Below the pieces are notes generated by a model. That model did no database searches, was not told the DNA's origin, and worked only from the letters and a program-made list of their open reading frames with translations. Both the position numbers and the translations under genes were made by a program. Shown here piece after piece: positions 28,089-39,553 of a stretch of 64,000 bases of DNA (positions within the stretch are counted from its first letter, which is position 1; each line of letters opens with the position of its first letter). The stretch covers positions 148,033 through 212,032 of the forward strand of contig NZ_JAGBKM010000003.1 in the NCBI RefSeq assembly GCF_017498085.1. The letters are read 5' to 3'. This DNA comes from Psychrobacter coccoides (GTDB lineage: Bacteria > Pseudomonadota > Gammaproteobacteria > Pseudomonadales > Moraxellaceae).

Positions 28089-28919
28089 TTACTGCGCTGC
28101 TGAGTCAGAATCGTTATTATTGTTAACACTGGCTGCATTACTATCACTTTCAATTGCTAATGGCTCAGCCATAGTATTTATTTGGGTGCTGTTGGCTTGA
28201 ATCAGACTGGCGGGCTCCTCAATAGGTTCTGGTACAATGCCCAAGCTCTCAAGCTTCAACGCCAGCACTGCACGGGTTTCTTGACGGTCACGTAATAACT
28301 CCCAAGCATTTTCATAAGCATTGATAGCAGCGTCTTTGTCATCTTGAGCCAAATAAATATCACCCAATAACTCCTGCTGACTGGCTTCAAATGACACTGG
28401 TATATCATTAGTGGCTGTAGAGAGTGCCGCATCAGTATCACCCGCTGATAACAGTGTTTGCGCATAGCGTAATTGAGTAATGGCCTTCAAACCTGCATCG
28501 CCCAAATCTATGGATAGTGCTTGTTTTAAAGTCTCAGTAGCGCCAGCGAAGTCATCACTATCGACTTGCTGACGGGCTTTAATCATTAGCGCCTGCCAAG
28601 CATAAACTGAGTCACCATGGGTATTGACTAAAGCCTCAATATCTTTATTGAGCTGCTCACGGCTGGCAGCCAGCTCCGTCAGCGCCTCTGCTTCTAAGTC
28701 TGGGTTTTGTGCCGCCAGATTCAACTGCTCATTCAATCTTTGAATATCGGCATAGTGATCGGCAGCCACCGTGTCTACCCGTGCATGATTTTCTTGCCAA
28801 TAGGTCCAGCCAAAATAGCCTGCTAATGCCAGTAAAATAGCAGTGATAATATAGCTGCCATACTGCTTGAGCGCTTGCATCGAATTGTCTGCATTTGGCG
28901 ACTGCGTATTCTGAACCAT
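28089..28919 (-). CDS. yfgM: YfgM-family membrane-anchored TPR protein
   Basis: A 276-residue bitopic protein with one N-terminal transmembrane helix (YIITAILLALAGYFGWTYW) and a periplasmic TPR-like domain (residues about 45-230). E. coli YfgM (now often called an ancillary SecYEG translocon subunit) works with PpiD in periplasmic chaperoning. Recognisable stretches are HADTVAADHY-like A-D-x-Y and DIYLAQDDKDAAINAYENAW. The C-terminal 45 residues (PIEEPASLIQ... Asn/Asp/Ser-rich) are an extra low-complexity tail. Its place between hisS and bamB matches the conserved order. Confidence 0.87.
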   Translation of the reverse strand: MVQNTQSPNADNSMQALKQYGSYIITAILLALAGYFGWTYWQENHARVDTVAADHYADIQRLNEQLNLAAQNPDLEAEALTELAASREQLNKDIEALVNTHGDSVYAWQALMIKARQQVDSDDFAGATETLKQALSIDLGDAGLKAITQLRYAQTLLSAGDTDAALSTATNDIPVSFEASQQELLGDIYLAQDDKDAAINAYENAWELLRDRQETRAVLALKLESLGIVPEPIEEPASLIQANSTQINTMAEPLAIESDSNAASVNNNNDSDSAAQ

Positions 28920-29033
28920 AGTTACTTACCTGATAAAATCTAGTTAAAAACTAAGGCGTACTCTCAATCTAAATCAATAATACGCTACTTGAGGGCACGC
29001 TCTACATACATCTGATAACATCTTGCGCCATGA

Positions 29034-30335
29034 TTAAGAGCGCGTAAAGTTCTCTGTCGCATCCAGCCAGTCTTGGGCCACAGTGGTCTGCTCGCCTGTC
29101 TGCATGTCTTTAATGCTGACGGTATTGTCATCGATCTCTTGCTGAGCGATGATGACCGTCAAGGCTGCTCCTGACTTATCGGCTTTTTTCATTTGTGACT
29201 TCAAGCTGGTCGCACTCGCCATTTTAACTCGTAAGTCTGGACGGCTGTAGCGCAACTTTTGGGCGTAACTAAACCCTGCCGTAAACACTTCAGGATGCGC
29301 TACGACAAAAATATCACAGGCTGTGCTCTCTGCCATTGGAGCAACTGCTTCAATCAATAATAAGAGACGCTCCAACCCCATCGCAAACCCCACACCAGGT
29401 TCAGATTTCACAGGCTTACTATCGTCTTTATTCTCCCGTGTACCAACAGATTTTAGCTGACCTATCAGGCCATCATAACGCCCGCCAGCACAGACCGTTG
29501 CTTGAGTACCAAGCTTATCAGTTACCCACTCAAAGACTGTTTTATTATAATAATCCAAACCTCGCACCAAGTGCGGATTGATGTCATAATCGATGCCAAG
29601 CGCTGTTAGATAAGCTTGAACTTGCTCAAAATGCGCAACGCTCTCACTGCCTAAAAAGTCAGCCAGTTTTGGCGCATCAGCGAGTAACGCCTGTGTATTG
29701 GCATCTTTACTATCAAGAATACGTAACGGGTTGGTGGTCAGACGACGCTTGCTGTCTTCATCTAGCTGGTCTTGCTTATCTGTTAGATAATCCACCAGCG
29801 CATTACGATAGGCTTGACGCTCATCAAGCTCACCCAGGCTATTTAACTGTAAGTGCATCTCATCTTTTAGACCCAGCTCCTGCCACATCAAATGTGTCAT
29901 GGCAATCAATTCGGCATCCGCATCTGGTAAGGCACTACCAAAACTCTCCACTCCTATTTGGTGAAATTGACGATAACGGCCTTTTTGTGGACGCTCATAG
30001 CGAAACATAGGGCCCATGTACCAAAGCTTTGGGGTGTCACCGCGCAGTAGGTTGTGCTCAATCACCGCCCGTACCGCCCCAGCCGTTCCTTCAGGGCGTA
30101 GCGTTAAAGGCGTTGGTGGATCTGATTTGTCAGCGAAGCTATACATCTCTTTTTCGACAATATCAGTTGCGCCACCAATGGCCCGTGCAAACAAGTCCGT
30201 CTGCTCAACGATGGGTAAGCGAATTTGCTCATACCCATATCTACCCAATACATCTGCCAATACTGCTTCTAGCTTGAGCCATTTAGCGGACTGTTCTGGC
30301 AAGATATCATTAAACCCTTTAATAGCCTTGATCAT
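29034..30335 (-). CDS. hisS: Histidine--tRNA ligase
   Basis: A 433-residue class II aminoacyl-tRNA synthetase. Motif 1 region [21 protein letters not shown], motif 2 [18 protein letters not shown], the histidine-binding [15 protein letters not shown] loop and motif 3 [12 protein letters not shown] are present, followed by the anticodon-binding domain (residues about 335-425, DIFVVAHPE onwards). The length agrees with E. coli HisRS (424). It is followed by yfgM and preceded by ispG. Confidence 0.97.
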   Translation of the reverse strand: MIKAIKGFNDILPEQSAKWLKLEAVLADVLGRYGYEQIRLPIVEQTDLFARAIGGATDIVEKEMYSFADKSDPPTPLTLRPEGTAGAVRAVIEHNLLRGDTPKLWYMGPMFRYERPQKGRYRQFHQIGVESFGSALPDADAELIAMTHLMWQELGLKDEMHLQLNSLGELDERQAYRNALVDYLTDKQDQLDEDSKRRLTTNPLRILDSKDANTQALLADAPKLADFLGSESVAHFEQVQAYLTALGIDYDINPHLVRGLDYYNKTVFEWVTDKLGTQATVCAGGRYDGLIGQLKSVGTRENKDDSKPVKSEPGVGFAMGLERLLLLIEAVAPMAESTACDIFVVAHPEVFTAGFSYAQKLRYSRPDLRVKMASATSLKSQMKKADKSGAALTVIIAQQEIDDNTVSIKDMQTGEQTTVAQDWLDATENFTRS

Positions 30336-30437
30336 GATGCAATCGTATCCTCAAAATTTATAACGCTTATTTCTATTGTTTTATTAGGGCGGTATAGCGT
30401 TTTGCTTATCATACACAAACCCTATATTTTTTTGTAT

Positions 30438-31553
30438 CTACTTTACTCTGATAATTTCGTTGGCACGCAGCTTTTCTAAATCAGCAGCATGCGCCCGCAC
30501 CATGCTTTCTATCTCATCGACTAAGGTATTGGTATCGATGAGATGGCTTTTTTCGCCCATACGGTAGACCAAGGACTTGGGTGCCGCCCCCACAATACCA
30601 ATATCCGCTTCTTTTGCTTCGCCGGGGCCGTTTACTTTACAACCTATGACTGACAGATCCATTGGTTGACGAATATCTTCTAAACGTGCTTCAAGCTCAG
30701 TCATGACTTTAATCACATCAAACTCTTGACGTGAGCAGCTCGGACAAGCAATAAAGTTGACACCATTAGAGCGAATATTTAGTGATTTTAAAATATCAAA
30801 CCCTATCTTAATCTCCTCTTCAGGCTCTGACGCCAAAGAGATACGTATGGTATCACCGATACCATCTAGCAATAAACCGCCCAGTGCAATGGCTGATTTC
30901 ACAGCGCCTGTGCGGTAGACACCCGCCTCTGTCACACCCAGATGCAGTGGATTATCTATCTGTGCAGACAATAAACGATAGGCATCTAAAGTCAAAAACA
31001 CGTTACTGGCTTTGACGGATACTTTGTATTGATCGAAATTCAGACGCTCTAAGATATCAATGTGGCGCAGCGCTGACTCTAGCATCGCCTCGCCCGTTGG
31101 CTCCGTATATTTACGCTGAATGTCTTTTTCTAGCGAGCCGGCATTGACCCCGATGCGAATTGGAATATTATGATGCTTAGCACAAGCGACCACTTCACGC
31201 ACCTTTGCATCGCTGCCGATATTGCCCGGATTAATACGCAAACAATCAGCGCCTGCCTCTGCTACGGCTAATGCTATCTTATGATCAAAGTGTACATCAG
31301 CGACTAAAGGGATATTGACCTGCCTACGAATTTCGCCAAATGCTTTGACCGTATCCATAGTAGGTGTCGATACTCGCATCAAGTCAGCGCCCGCCTCGAC
31401 GCAGCGTTCAATCTGAGCGACCGTAGCAGCCACATCACAAGTATCGGTGTTGGTCATACTTTGTACACTGATCGGTGCATCGCCGCCAATTGCGACATCA
31501 CCGACATATATTTTTTTGGTAGAACGGCGGTTAATAGGCGATGGCATTGACAT
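30438..31553 (-). CDS. ispG: 4-hydroxy-3-methylbut-2-en-1-yl diphosphate synthase (flavodoxin) IspG
   Basis: Catalyses the penultimate step of the MEP isoprenoid pathway with a 4Fe-4S cluster. N-terminal TIM-barrel motifs: [47 protein letters not shown]-terminal cluster-binding region with [11 protein letters not shown] and [10 protein letters not shown] place the start at 31553, giving 371 residues (E. coli 372), because an AAGGA site lies 8 bp upstream and homology begins there; an in-frame ATG at 31640 would add 29 non-homologous residues. Confidence 0.96.
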   Translation of the reverse strand: MSMPSPINRRSTKKIYVGDVAIGGDAPISVQSMTNTDTCDVAATVAQIERCVEAGADLMRVSTPTMDTVKAFGEIRRQVNIPLVADVHFDHKIALAVAEAGADCLRINPGNIGSDAKVREVVACAKHHNIPIRIGVNAGSLEKDIQRKYTEPTGEAMLESALRHIDILERLNFDQYKVSVKASNVFLTLDAYRLLSAQIDNPLHLGVTEAGVYRTGAVKSAIALGGLLLDGIGDTIRISLASEPEEEIKIGFDILKSLNIRSNGVNFIACPSCSRQEFDVIKVMTELEARLEDIRQPMDLSVIGCKVNGPGEAKEADIGIVGAAPKSLVYRMGEKSHLIDTNTLVDEIESMVRAHAADLEKLRANEIIRVK

Positions 31554-31661
31554 ATAAAAATCCTTTGAAAAACAAGTAAGAGGAATATATAAGCAGTGGG
31601 TAACTGATAGAGCATCTGACTTTGAACCTTTAAGGCGCAAAGCTAAGATGGGTTAGAGCAC

Positions 31662-32489
31662 TTAAGGGGTCAGTGCAAAACGGGCTTGATTATCAGTCGC
31701 ATATTGCTCTAGTGCCACAGACTCTTGGTTTAGCGACAAACTAACATTGTCTACATTCGCAATCTGAATATTAAAGGGAGGTGTCCCAAACAGCTGATAG
31801 TCTCCCGCAGCTTGATTGCCAGACATCAAACTGGCGCCTGATGCATCGGTAATATTAACCTCAGTATTTGCAGTGACAGTGACTGCTAATGCCGAACTGC
31901 TCATCACAGCAGAGTTGTCTAAGTTCAGCGCCGAACCAGAAGCGCCGACATTATCAATAGCGCTGGTATCGATAGCTGCGCCTTGTGCTTGCTCTGAGGC
32001 TGAAAGCGTATCGACGACAGGTGTGGTTTCTTCTGACTCTTTACTGGCATTAGTTACCATACGAAACAAGAATACTGCCAAGATAATCAGACCAATAACG
32101 GCCAATATCAGCAAGGGGTTAAACCGTATTTTGCTGCGACTATCGTCACGCTGGAGAGTGCCCATCGGGCGTAGGGGTGAATCAATATTGGTGGTGGACT
32201 GTGCTTTTAGCTCATTAGGATATGCAGCATCAAAGCTGTCAGCTATTTTGGCTGGGTCCAAATCCAGATACTTAGCATAATTGATAGCAAAACCCCGTGC
32301 AAACGCAGCTTGCGGCAATTCTGAAAAGTCTTCATCTTCTAGCGCCTGTAGATGACGCTTTAAAATAAACAGCTCGCTTGAGGCATCCTCTAAGCTTAGC
32401 TGCTTGGTTTTTCGGGCTTGCTGCAACATGGCACCAAATGATCCCTGAGCGTTGGGTTGATTGTTAGATGATGGGGTGGTCATTTCCAT
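31662..32489 (-). CDS. rodZ: RodZ-like cytoskeletal helix-turn-helix membrane protein
   Basis: A 275-residue bitopic protein linking MreB to the elongasome. An N-terminal HTH (residues about 18-85: FGAMLQQARKTKQLSLEDAS, RHLQALEDEDFSELPQAAFARGFAINYAKYLDLD) is followed by a basic juxtamembrane stretch, one transmembrane helix (LLILAVIGLIILAVFLFRM, about residues 126-145), a Ser/Thr/Ala-rich periplasmic linker and a C-terminal DUF4115 beta domain (VNITDASG... PPFNIQIANVDNVSL). The start overlaps the pilF stop; the first ATG gives 10 bp of overlap, and a second ATG two codons later would give the ATGA arrangement. Confidence 0.88.
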   Translation of the reverse strand: MEMTTPSSNNQPNAQGSFGAMLQQARKTKQLSLEDASSELFILKRHLQALEDEDFSELPQAAFARGFAINYAKYLDLDPAKIADSFDAAYPNELKAQSTTNIDSPLRPMGTLQRDDSRSKIRFNPLLILAVIGLIILAVFLFRMVTNASKESEETTPVVDTLSASEQAQGAAIDTSAIDNVGASGSALNLDNSAVMSSSALAVTVTANTEVNITDASGASLMSGNQAAGDYQLFGTPPFNIQIANVDNVSLSLNQESVALEQYATDNQARFALTP

Positions 32490-33376
32490 GATGCCTCTGG
32501 ATTGTTAAGCCAAGTCTTAAGTTGTTTTGCTTCATCACTTAGTGGATAAGCAGATAACAGCTGCTGCGCCAATTGTTGGCGGGTTGTTATGTCGTTTTGA
32601 GCAGCAGCAAGCTTAATACCCTGCAAGAGCAATCTTGGACTTATACCCTGTCCTTGAACCAGTATTAAGGTCTCATCATAGAGTCTTTGTGCTTGCTGTA
32701 TACGTTGCTGCTCGAGAAGTAAGTCGACCAATTCAATATGAGCAATCAAACTATTACGATTGCCTTCTAGCGCTCGTAAAAAAGCTTTGGCAGCGGCTGG
32801 ATGATTATTGAGCTGTAGATAAGTACGGCCTAAGTTTTCAAGCGCACCAATACGCCCCTCATAACCCAAGGCTGATCCTGCAATCTCAAACTGCTCTACT
32901 GCCTCACTATAACGCTTCATTTGTGATAAATAAACGCCGTAGTTATTACGTGCTTGTTCAAAGTCTTTATCCAACGCAATCGCTTTTTTGAAATACTGAT
33001 CTGCTTTTGCAAGATTGATACGACTGCCTTCCTGCTGTAATAGGATGCCCATCATATCATAGGCGGGCGCATATCTGCTATCAGCAGCGAAGGCTTTTTC
33101 GAGTTGGCGCTGAGCTGTATCTAGCTCGTTTTTTCGAATATACTGCGCTGCAAGCGACGTACGCACACGAGCTATTTCTTTTTTGTTCAGATTGCGGTTA
33201 GTGCTTGGCTGGGTAGAGGTTTGATAGTCCATCCCAGTAAGCTCGTTAGTTGGCGTGCTTTGGCATCCAGCCAGCGCCAAGGCCATAAGCGCACTTGTTA
33301 TCGTTAAGCGCCTAGGCATCAAGCACTTAGGAAGTAAACATTTAGGCTTACGCCAATCATTGTTAATGTTCATCAT
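32480..33376 (-). CDS. pilF: Type IV pilus biogenesis/stability lipoprotein PilF (PilW)
   Basis: A lipoprotein with a lipobox LAGC and about six TPR repeats (PAYDMMGILLQQEGS, AIALDKDFEQARNNYGVYLSQMKRYSEAVEQF, NLGRTYLQLNNHPAAAKAFLRAL). In Pseudomonas, PilF is the pilotin for secretin PilQ; in Neisseria, PilW stabilises pili. I chose the ATG at 33376 because AAGG lies 5 bp upstream; in-frame ATGs at 33433 and 33373 are alternatives. Its location between rlmN and rodZ matches the conserved gammaproteobacterial order. Confidence 0.88.
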   Translation of the reverse strand: MMNINNDWRKPKCLLPKCLMPRRLTITSALMALALAGCQSTPTNELTGMDYQTSTQPSTNRNLNKKEIARVRTSLAAQYIRKNELDTAQRQLEKAFAADSRYAPAYDMMGILLQQEGSRINLAKADQYFKKAIALDKDFEQARNNYGVYLSQMKRYSEAVEQFEIAGSALGYEGRIGALENLGRTYLQLNNHPAAAKAFLRALEGNRNSLIAHIELVDLLLEQQRIQQAQRLYDETLILVQGQGISPRLLLQGIKLAAAQNDITTRQQLAQQLLSAYPLSDEAKQLKTWLNNPEASWK

Positions 33377-33530
33377 AGCCGCCTTCATAAAACTGCAATA
33401 TAAAAGAGTCATCAGTTTAATAGATTTAGACACCTTAAGTACAATTTAGTTTACTTGGCTGCATTTTTTCATTGTTGCAAAGTATAAATCACAGCTGTAT
33501 TTTTTGATACAAGCCATAATAAAAGAGATA

Positions 33531-34775
33531 TCAAACCTCTACATCGCTATTCATATTACGATCTTTGATGCTCTGTTGCCACGCTGCCGAACGTCTGGTT
33601 CGATCCGCTACCTGTCCGACCAACTGCCCACAGGCGGCATCAATATCATCACCACGCGTTTGACGAATGGTACACACAAAACCCGCTTCACTCAGAATAT
33701 TACTAAAAGCATGAATGCGGTTATTGCTTGATTTGTCATACGGCGCATGCGGAAATGGATTAAATGGGATTAAGTTAATTTTGCTTGGTAGACCATCGAG
33801 CAGTGCCACCATTTGCTTGGCATGCTCATCACTATCATTAACCCCATCTAGCATGACATACTCAATCGTCACGTGCTTTTTGTGACGCGGATTGACATCA
33901 TAGACATAGTTTTTTGCTGCTGCAATCAGCTCATCCAACGGATATTTTTTATTAATGGGTACCAGCTCATCACGCAGCTCGTCATTGGGTGCGTGCAGTG
34001 AGATGGCTAAGGCCACATCGATATCTTGCGCCAATTGATACATCTTTGGCACCACACCTGAGGTTGAGAGCGTCACTCGGCGTTTAGACAAGCCATAAGC
34101 ATGATCGCTAAGCATAAGCTCCATCGAACCAACTACTGGCTTATAGTTTAATAAAGGTTCACCCATACCCATCATGACCACGTTGGTCACTTTATTTTCC
34201 CATAAGCTATGATCGACACTTTCTAAATTGTCGTTGTCATCGCTCATATAAGACGCATTGGCGACCCACAGCTGACCAATAATTTCAGCGGCGGAGAGGT
34301 CTCGCTCAAAACCTTGTTTGCCAGTACTACAAAAACTACAGTCTAGCGCACAGCCGACTTGCGAAGAGATACATAACGTCTTTCGTCCATCTGCCTTACT
34401 ATCATCTGCAGGGATCAGCACCGTCTCAACCAACGACCCACCAGTGACTTCAAACACCCATTTACGAGTGCCATCATCACTATACTGACGGTGAATGACT
34501 TTTGGCGGGGTCACACAAGCATTTGATGACAGTTTATCCCGCAACGACTTACTCAGATTGGTCATCTGCTCAAAGTCAGTCACACCATGTTGATATATCC
34601 ATTTGATAACTTGAGTGGCACGAAACGGCTTTTCACCAATACTTTTAAAGTATTCAGCAAGTTGCGCTTGCGTCATGCCTAGTAGATTGGTCTTAGCCTG
34701 TGTCTCATCTACCAGCTTAATGCTTTTAGCGGTCTTTGCAGGTACGTGTTGAATGGGGGTTTGAATAGTGGACAT
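33531..34775 (-). CDS. rlmN: Dual-specificity 23S rRNA/tRNA adenine-C2 methyltransferase RlmN
   Basis: A radical-SAM methylase acting on A2503 of 23S rRNA and A37 of some tRNAs. The cluster motif [11 protein letters not shown] (Cx3Cx2C), the [10 protein letters not shown] motif, [25 protein letters not shown] and the C-terminal [19 protein letters not shown] with the methyl-carrying Cys are present. The N-terminal HhH-like domain contains [16 protein letters not shown] place the start at 34775 (414 residues) after AAAAGG; an in-frame ATG at 34820 is less likely. The gene is followed by pilF and preceded by ndk at a distance of 500 bp. Confidence 0.95.
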   Translation of the reverse strand: MSTIQTPIQHVPAKTAKSIKLVDETQAKTNLLGMTQAQLAEYFKSIGEKPFRATQVIKWIYQHGVTDFEQMTNLSKSLRDKLSSNACVTPPKVIHRQYSDDGTRKWVFEVTGGSLVETVLIPADDSKADGRKTLCISSQVGCALDCSFCSTGKQGFERDLSAAEIIGQLWVANASYMSDDNDNLESVDHSLWENKVTNVVMMGMGEPLLNYKPVVGSMELMLSDHAYGLSKRRVTLSTSGVVPKMYQLAQDIDVALAISLHAPNDELRDELVPINKKYPLDELIAAAKNYVYDVNPRHKKHVTIEYVMLDGVNDSDEHAKQMVALLDGLPSKINLIPFNPFPHAPYDKSSNNRIHAFSNILSEAGFVCTIRQTRGDDIDAACGQLVGQVADRTRRSAAWQQSIKDRNMNSDVEV

Positions 34776-35065
34776 AATAGATAACCTTTTTGCATGAGCG
34801 TATTTATATAAGCCTTGCAACTATTTATAGGAGTTTGACCATACTGTGGTGCATGAGCAATCCGTTATGAGCGCAGATTTTATCAGTTTTAACGTTGTAT
34901 TGATTTAGGGCGTTTTGAACATTCATAAGCAGGCACTGCTGATAGAAGTATGCTGATAAGGGATTGATAATGCTCAGTAATTATAGATAATGAGGGAAAC
35001 AATGACAGTTTTCAATAAAGAATACGATTATTATAATATCGTCGATACACTCTAAAGCTGTCATA

Positions 35066-35145
35066 GCGACTGGGACGCTTGCTTTAAAATACAGTTGCGT
35101 AGCCTCTGAGTACACAGCACGCAAGGAAAATGTATACCAGTAGCG
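35066..35145 (+). repeat. Dispersed intergenic repeat, copy D (degenerate)
   Basis: Shares with copies at 52511, 58974 and 60858 the order CTGGGA, GTAGCCTCTG, ACAGCACGCAAGGAAAA and TATACCAGTAGCG. The left end is diverged (GCGACTGGGACGCT), so the terminal palindrome is imperfect. Confidence 0.65.
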
Positions 35146-35185
35146 TGTTTAAACCCATAGCAGTTTTACATTCAGCTGACTATAG

Positions 35186-35218
35186 CTAAAACGGCTTATA
35201 CCATGAGATATAAGCCGT
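35186..35218 (-). terminator. Intrinsic terminator after ndk
   Basis: ACGGCTTATA / TATAAGCCGT forms a perfect 10-bp stem with an 8-nt loop; read on the minus strand it is followed by TTTTAG, about 65 bp past the ndk stop. Confidence 0.75.
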
Positions 35219-35282
35219 CTCGCAACACTAATGATTGACAATCATCTTTAATCATAACAGATGATATCAATAATCACTGCTA

Positions 35283-35714
35283 TTAGCGTGTACGGGCACA
35301 CACTTCATCTTCATTGAAGAAGTAGCTGATTTCACGGCTGGCTGATTCGGCTGAATCTGAACCATGAACGGCGTTTTCATCGATGCTGCTCGCAAAGTCA
35401 GCACGGATAGTACCTTCAGCGGCGTCGGCTGGGTTGGTTGCGCCCATGATTTCACGATGCTTAGCGATAGCGTTTTCGCCTTCAAGTACAGACACCACAA
35501 CCGGGCCTGAAGTCATGAATGACACTAGGTCATTATAGAATGGACGCTCTTTGTGCTCAGCGTAAAAACCGCCTGCTTTTTCGTCATCAAGATGCAGCAT
35601 TTTTGCCGCAACGATTTTTAGACCAGCGTCTTCAAAACGGCTGTAAATGGCGCCAATGTTGTTGCCCGCTACAGCGTCAGGTTTGATGATAGATAAAGTA
35701 CGTTCGTTAGCCAT
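35283..35714 (-). CDS. ndk: Nucleoside diphosphate kinase
   Basis: A 143-residue cytoplasmic enzyme equalising NTP and dNTP pools by ping-pong phosphotransfer. [12 protein letters not shown] at the N-terminus, the catalytic-His motif [12 protein letters not shown] and the conserved [17 protein letters not shown] are seen. The length matches bacterial Ndk exactly. GAGCT-like purines precede the ATG. It is the outermost gene of the conserved ndk-rlmN-pilF-rodZ-ispG-hisS-yfgM-bamB-der series, though a terminator and repeat separate it from rlmN here. Confidence 0.97.
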   Translation of the reverse strand: MANERTLSIIKPDAVAGNNIGAIYSRFEDAGLKIVAAKMLHLDDEKAGGFYAEHKERPFYNDLVSFMTSGPVVVSVLEGENAIAKHREIMGATNPADAAEGTIRADFASSIDENAVHGSDSAESASREISYFFNEDEVCARTR

Positions 35715-36039
35715 GAAAAGCTCCTATTAATTAGGGGTTAGTAAGACAAGTAAAGGGTTTTTATCTTTAGCCATTACACCAAGTCAGCGTATTTATGCAT
35801 CCTCATTATCGACACATCGCTCTTAGCATAAGATTGTTGCCTATTATAATGATTGACGCTATAAATGATAGGGTTAATTTAAGATCATCGTTGATATAAA
35901 CGTAAACCCAACACTTACTTTTCTATATAGTGAACCTGCTAAAGTTAAGGCTTTTAAAATACTGATAGTCCAAAAAAACAAACTCCGACGCTTAAGTTAA
36001 GCATCGAAGTCTGTTTACTTACTGATGTCGTTTTATTGT
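35715..36039. other. Spacer between purA and ndk
   Basis: About 325 AT-rich bases holding the purA terminator at its right end and presumably the ndk promoter. I see no gene and no repeat copy. Confidence 0.4.
35972..36017 (-). terminator. Intrinsic terminator after purA
   Basis: On the minus strand a long imperfect stem (AACAGACTTCGATGCTTA with TAAGCGTCGGAGTTTGTT) is followed by an uninterrupted run of T, about 25 bp past the purA stop. Confidence 0.85.
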
Positions 36040-37338
<1,299 letters not shown>

Positions 37339-37570
37339 TTACAATAATGTATTGAAGTACTCAGTCTGACACGACAAAACGACGACACGCTCAGCGTGAG
37401 AAGCCCTACCCAGACACTTATTAAATAATATCCGTTAAGAGACACTCGCCTGCATTGTTAATGTAGTCGTCATGTGATGGCTTGACTATAAAATAACGCC
37501 TTAGAAAACATTCACACTGAGTATGGCGCTATAAATTAGTGATATTAATGTTAAGTACAAAGCAGCAAAG

Positions 37571-38878
37571 CTATACGGTTTGTAGTTGCCATTGACCATC
37601 AAGGACACTCAAACGGTGCGTTAAACCGGCTGGGCAATCCTGCTGATTCAAAGGCATAACGACCCGATAGCCTTGTTGGCGTAAAGTCTGTACTTGCTCA
37701 TATAATGCGGTTGTCTTTGCTGCATCTGCATGACTCATGTCTGCATGATTCACGACCACGATTTTGGGTGCATCAAGTTGGGTGTGAGCCAGCAAACGGC
37801 TGACGTCTAGACTAAAGCCTGTGGCATCTCGTGGCTGTTCATTATGGCTCTGCATACCATCAAAACGGCCGCCCCGTACCAAAGGCTGAGTCTCACTATT
37901 GATATAACCGTTAAATATGATCCCTGTATGATAGTGATAGCCTGAAAGCTCAGTGATATCGATACTTACCTCACACTGCCAGCGCTGCTGCAGGTGCGTT
38001 TTTAAGCGCTGTAGCTCGTCGACAGCGGTAGCTATGGCGCTATCTTGTTGCGCAGTGGCAGACAGCTTGGCCAGTAGCAGCGACATATCATGCCCAAAAC
38101 GTGCCAATGCATAAAAGTCATCACCCATCGGCAAGGCTTCACAAACCCGTTTTAGCTCTGGTAAGTTTTTGTTGGCATACAGATGCATCAGCTGCTTAGT
38201 GTCTGTATCTGGCAGCTTGGCCAGGGTGGCCAAACGTTTAAATATAGCGACATGGCCTAAGTCGATATGCAGTGCAGCACTCATGTTTAGATCGTTTATC
38301 ATCGTAAACAACACATCGATCAGCTCGATATCTGCACTTAATGAAGCGCAGCCAAATATCTCTGCGCCCAGCTGTAGCGGTGTTCGAGAGCCAAACAGCC
38401 CTGATGGTAAGGTGTGAATCACATCGCCAGCATAGCAGTAACGAGCGATACCTTCGCCGCCCCAGTGCGCATCGATACGTAATATCTGTGGCGTGATATC
38501 AGCACGCACGCCCATGAGTCGACCCGTCAGTTGGTCAATAATTTTAAAGGTCTGGCGTTTAAGATCTTCTGATGCTTGGCTCAATAAAGACTCGGTATAC
38601 TCAATCATTGGCGGGCATACCAACTGATAACCATGAGTAATGAGCTGCTGAGTCAACTTGTGCCGTAGCACTTCTTGCTTTTGTGCATCCTCAAACAACA
38701 CATCGACCACCCCATCAGGCAAGAGCCAACTGTTGGCAACTTCGGCGCTGAAGTTACTTAGATGAAAATTACTGAGATGCGGCCCACCACTAATTGCTGT
38801 GCCATTTTCGGCAGGCTGAATTGCGGTATTATTAGAGCGTACTACGTCGGGAACAGCTGAATCAGAACTTGCAGACAC
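37571..38878 (-). CDS. hisZ: ATP phosphoribosyltransferase regulatory subunit HisZ
   Basis: A 435-residue catalytically dead paralogue of histidyl-tRNA synthetase that partners with short-form HisG to give feedback-sensitive ATP phosphoribosyltransferase in histidine synthesis. The class II core is visible (LPDGVVDVLFEDAQKQEVLRHKL, VRADITPQILRIDAH, GAEIFGCASLSADIELIDVL, YYHTGIIFNGYI, RGGRFDGM). The start codon is GTG, supported by AAGGA seven bases upstream. The first 45 residues (Ser/Asn-rich) extend beyond the usual N-terminus. Confidence 0.92.
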   Translation of the reverse strand: MSASSDSAVPDVVRSNNTAIQPAENGTAISGGPHLSNFHLSNFSAEVANSWLLPDGVVDVLFEDAQKQEVLRHKLTQQLITHGYQLVCPPMIEYTESLLSQASEDLKRQTFKIIDQLTGRLMGVRADITPQILRIDAHWGGEGIARYCYAGDVIHTLPSGLFGSRTPLQLGAEIFGCASLSADIELIDVLFTMINDLNMSAALHIDLGHVAIFKRLATLAKLPDTDTKQLMHLYANKNLPELKRVCEALPMGDDFYALARFGHDMSLLLAKLSATAQQDSAIATAVDELQRLKTHLQQRWQCEVSIDITELSGYHYHTGIIFNGYINSETQPLVRGGRFDGMQSHNEQPRDATGFSLDVSRLLAHTQLDAPKIVVVNHADMSHADAAKTTALYEQVQTLRQQGYRVVMPLNQQDCPAGLTHRLSVLDGQWQLQTV

Positions 38879-39340
38879 AATAAATCCTTGTTTGGCGTAT
38901 CGCTTACCAAAAAACGCGGCATTATAAGGTTATGTTGATGATCACATCAGTAATAAACGGTTTGCATTTTTTAAACGCAACATCATCAACCCAATTATGA
39001 TAAACAAACTAGGTGATACCAAAAAATAAGAATTGAGAGTATATATCTGGAATGATAAAACGATTATACCAATGCGATAAATGATCAAGGCACTTTAGGT
39101 TTTAGTTTAGCATAGCAGCCTAGTTTCGCCTAGTCACAATTGCACCCAATATCTCACCTGTTTTTAACTTATTAGCGATAGGCCGTCCGACATAAAGTCG
39201 ACACATGCATATTATTAGGGCGATTTAACTATATGTCTATTTATGCCTATTGAAAAACATCCTAGAGCGTCTTAAACACGAGTATCGCAACTTTTGGGTT
39301 ACAATACCCTCTAGATCCCGTGTTACACTACTCCTCGAGT
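38879..39340. other. Intergenic region upstream of hisZ
   Basis: About 460 bp between the divergent hisZ and the small Cys-rich ORF. It is AT-rich on the left. No repeat copy, terminator or credible gene was found; frames at 39237-39441 on either strand are unconvincing. Confidence 0.4.
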
Positions 39341-39505
39341 ATGCATCCGCTTTCAGCCACAGCAGGGCTTTATTGGCCCTGTTTAGATTGTCGTTTACTG
39401 GCTCAATGCGTAAATTCACTGTCATGTTTACAAGAAGCTAGCTTCTATCAAACCCTTACGGACAACCTCTGTCAGTATCACAGTCGAATCTTTGCCACGT
39501 TCTAA
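39341..39505 (+). CDS. Small cysteine-rich hypothetical protein (54 aa)
   Basis: A possible 54-residue protein with five cysteines (14, 17, 23, 29, 44) and a CxxC at 14-17, plus His46, which resembles a small metal-binding module. Codon choice looks like the neighbouring genes (frequent CAA, GCT, GAT, TTA) and it lies 48 bp upstream of a DUF2237 gene on the same strand. The ribosome-binding site is weak, and an in-frame GTG at 39320 is an alternative start. I do not recognise a family. It could be an uncharacterised small protein or a chance frame. Confidence 0.4.
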   Translation: MHPLSATAGLYWPCLDCRLLAQCVNSLSCLQEASFYQTLTDNLCQYHSRIFATF

Positions 39506-39553
39506 AGATATACACTGATTCACCTTTATAACATCACTTATCTCGGAGGCGCT

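Larger units (their letters stand above)
34776..35282. other. Spacer between ndk and rlmN with repeat copy and terminator
   Basis: About 500 bp. It holds a degenerate copy of the dispersed palindromic repeat (35066-35145), a terminator for ndk (35186-35218) and, at 34905-34926, a 22-mer that recurs with three mismatches at 52326-52347. The rlmN promoter presumably lies in 34780-34900. No gene is seen. Confidence 0.55.

Noticed and set aside
39237..39441. Overlapping short ORFs on both strands upstream of the Cys-rich frame
   Set aside because: They overlap each other and lack start signals; only the 39341 frame has some coding character.
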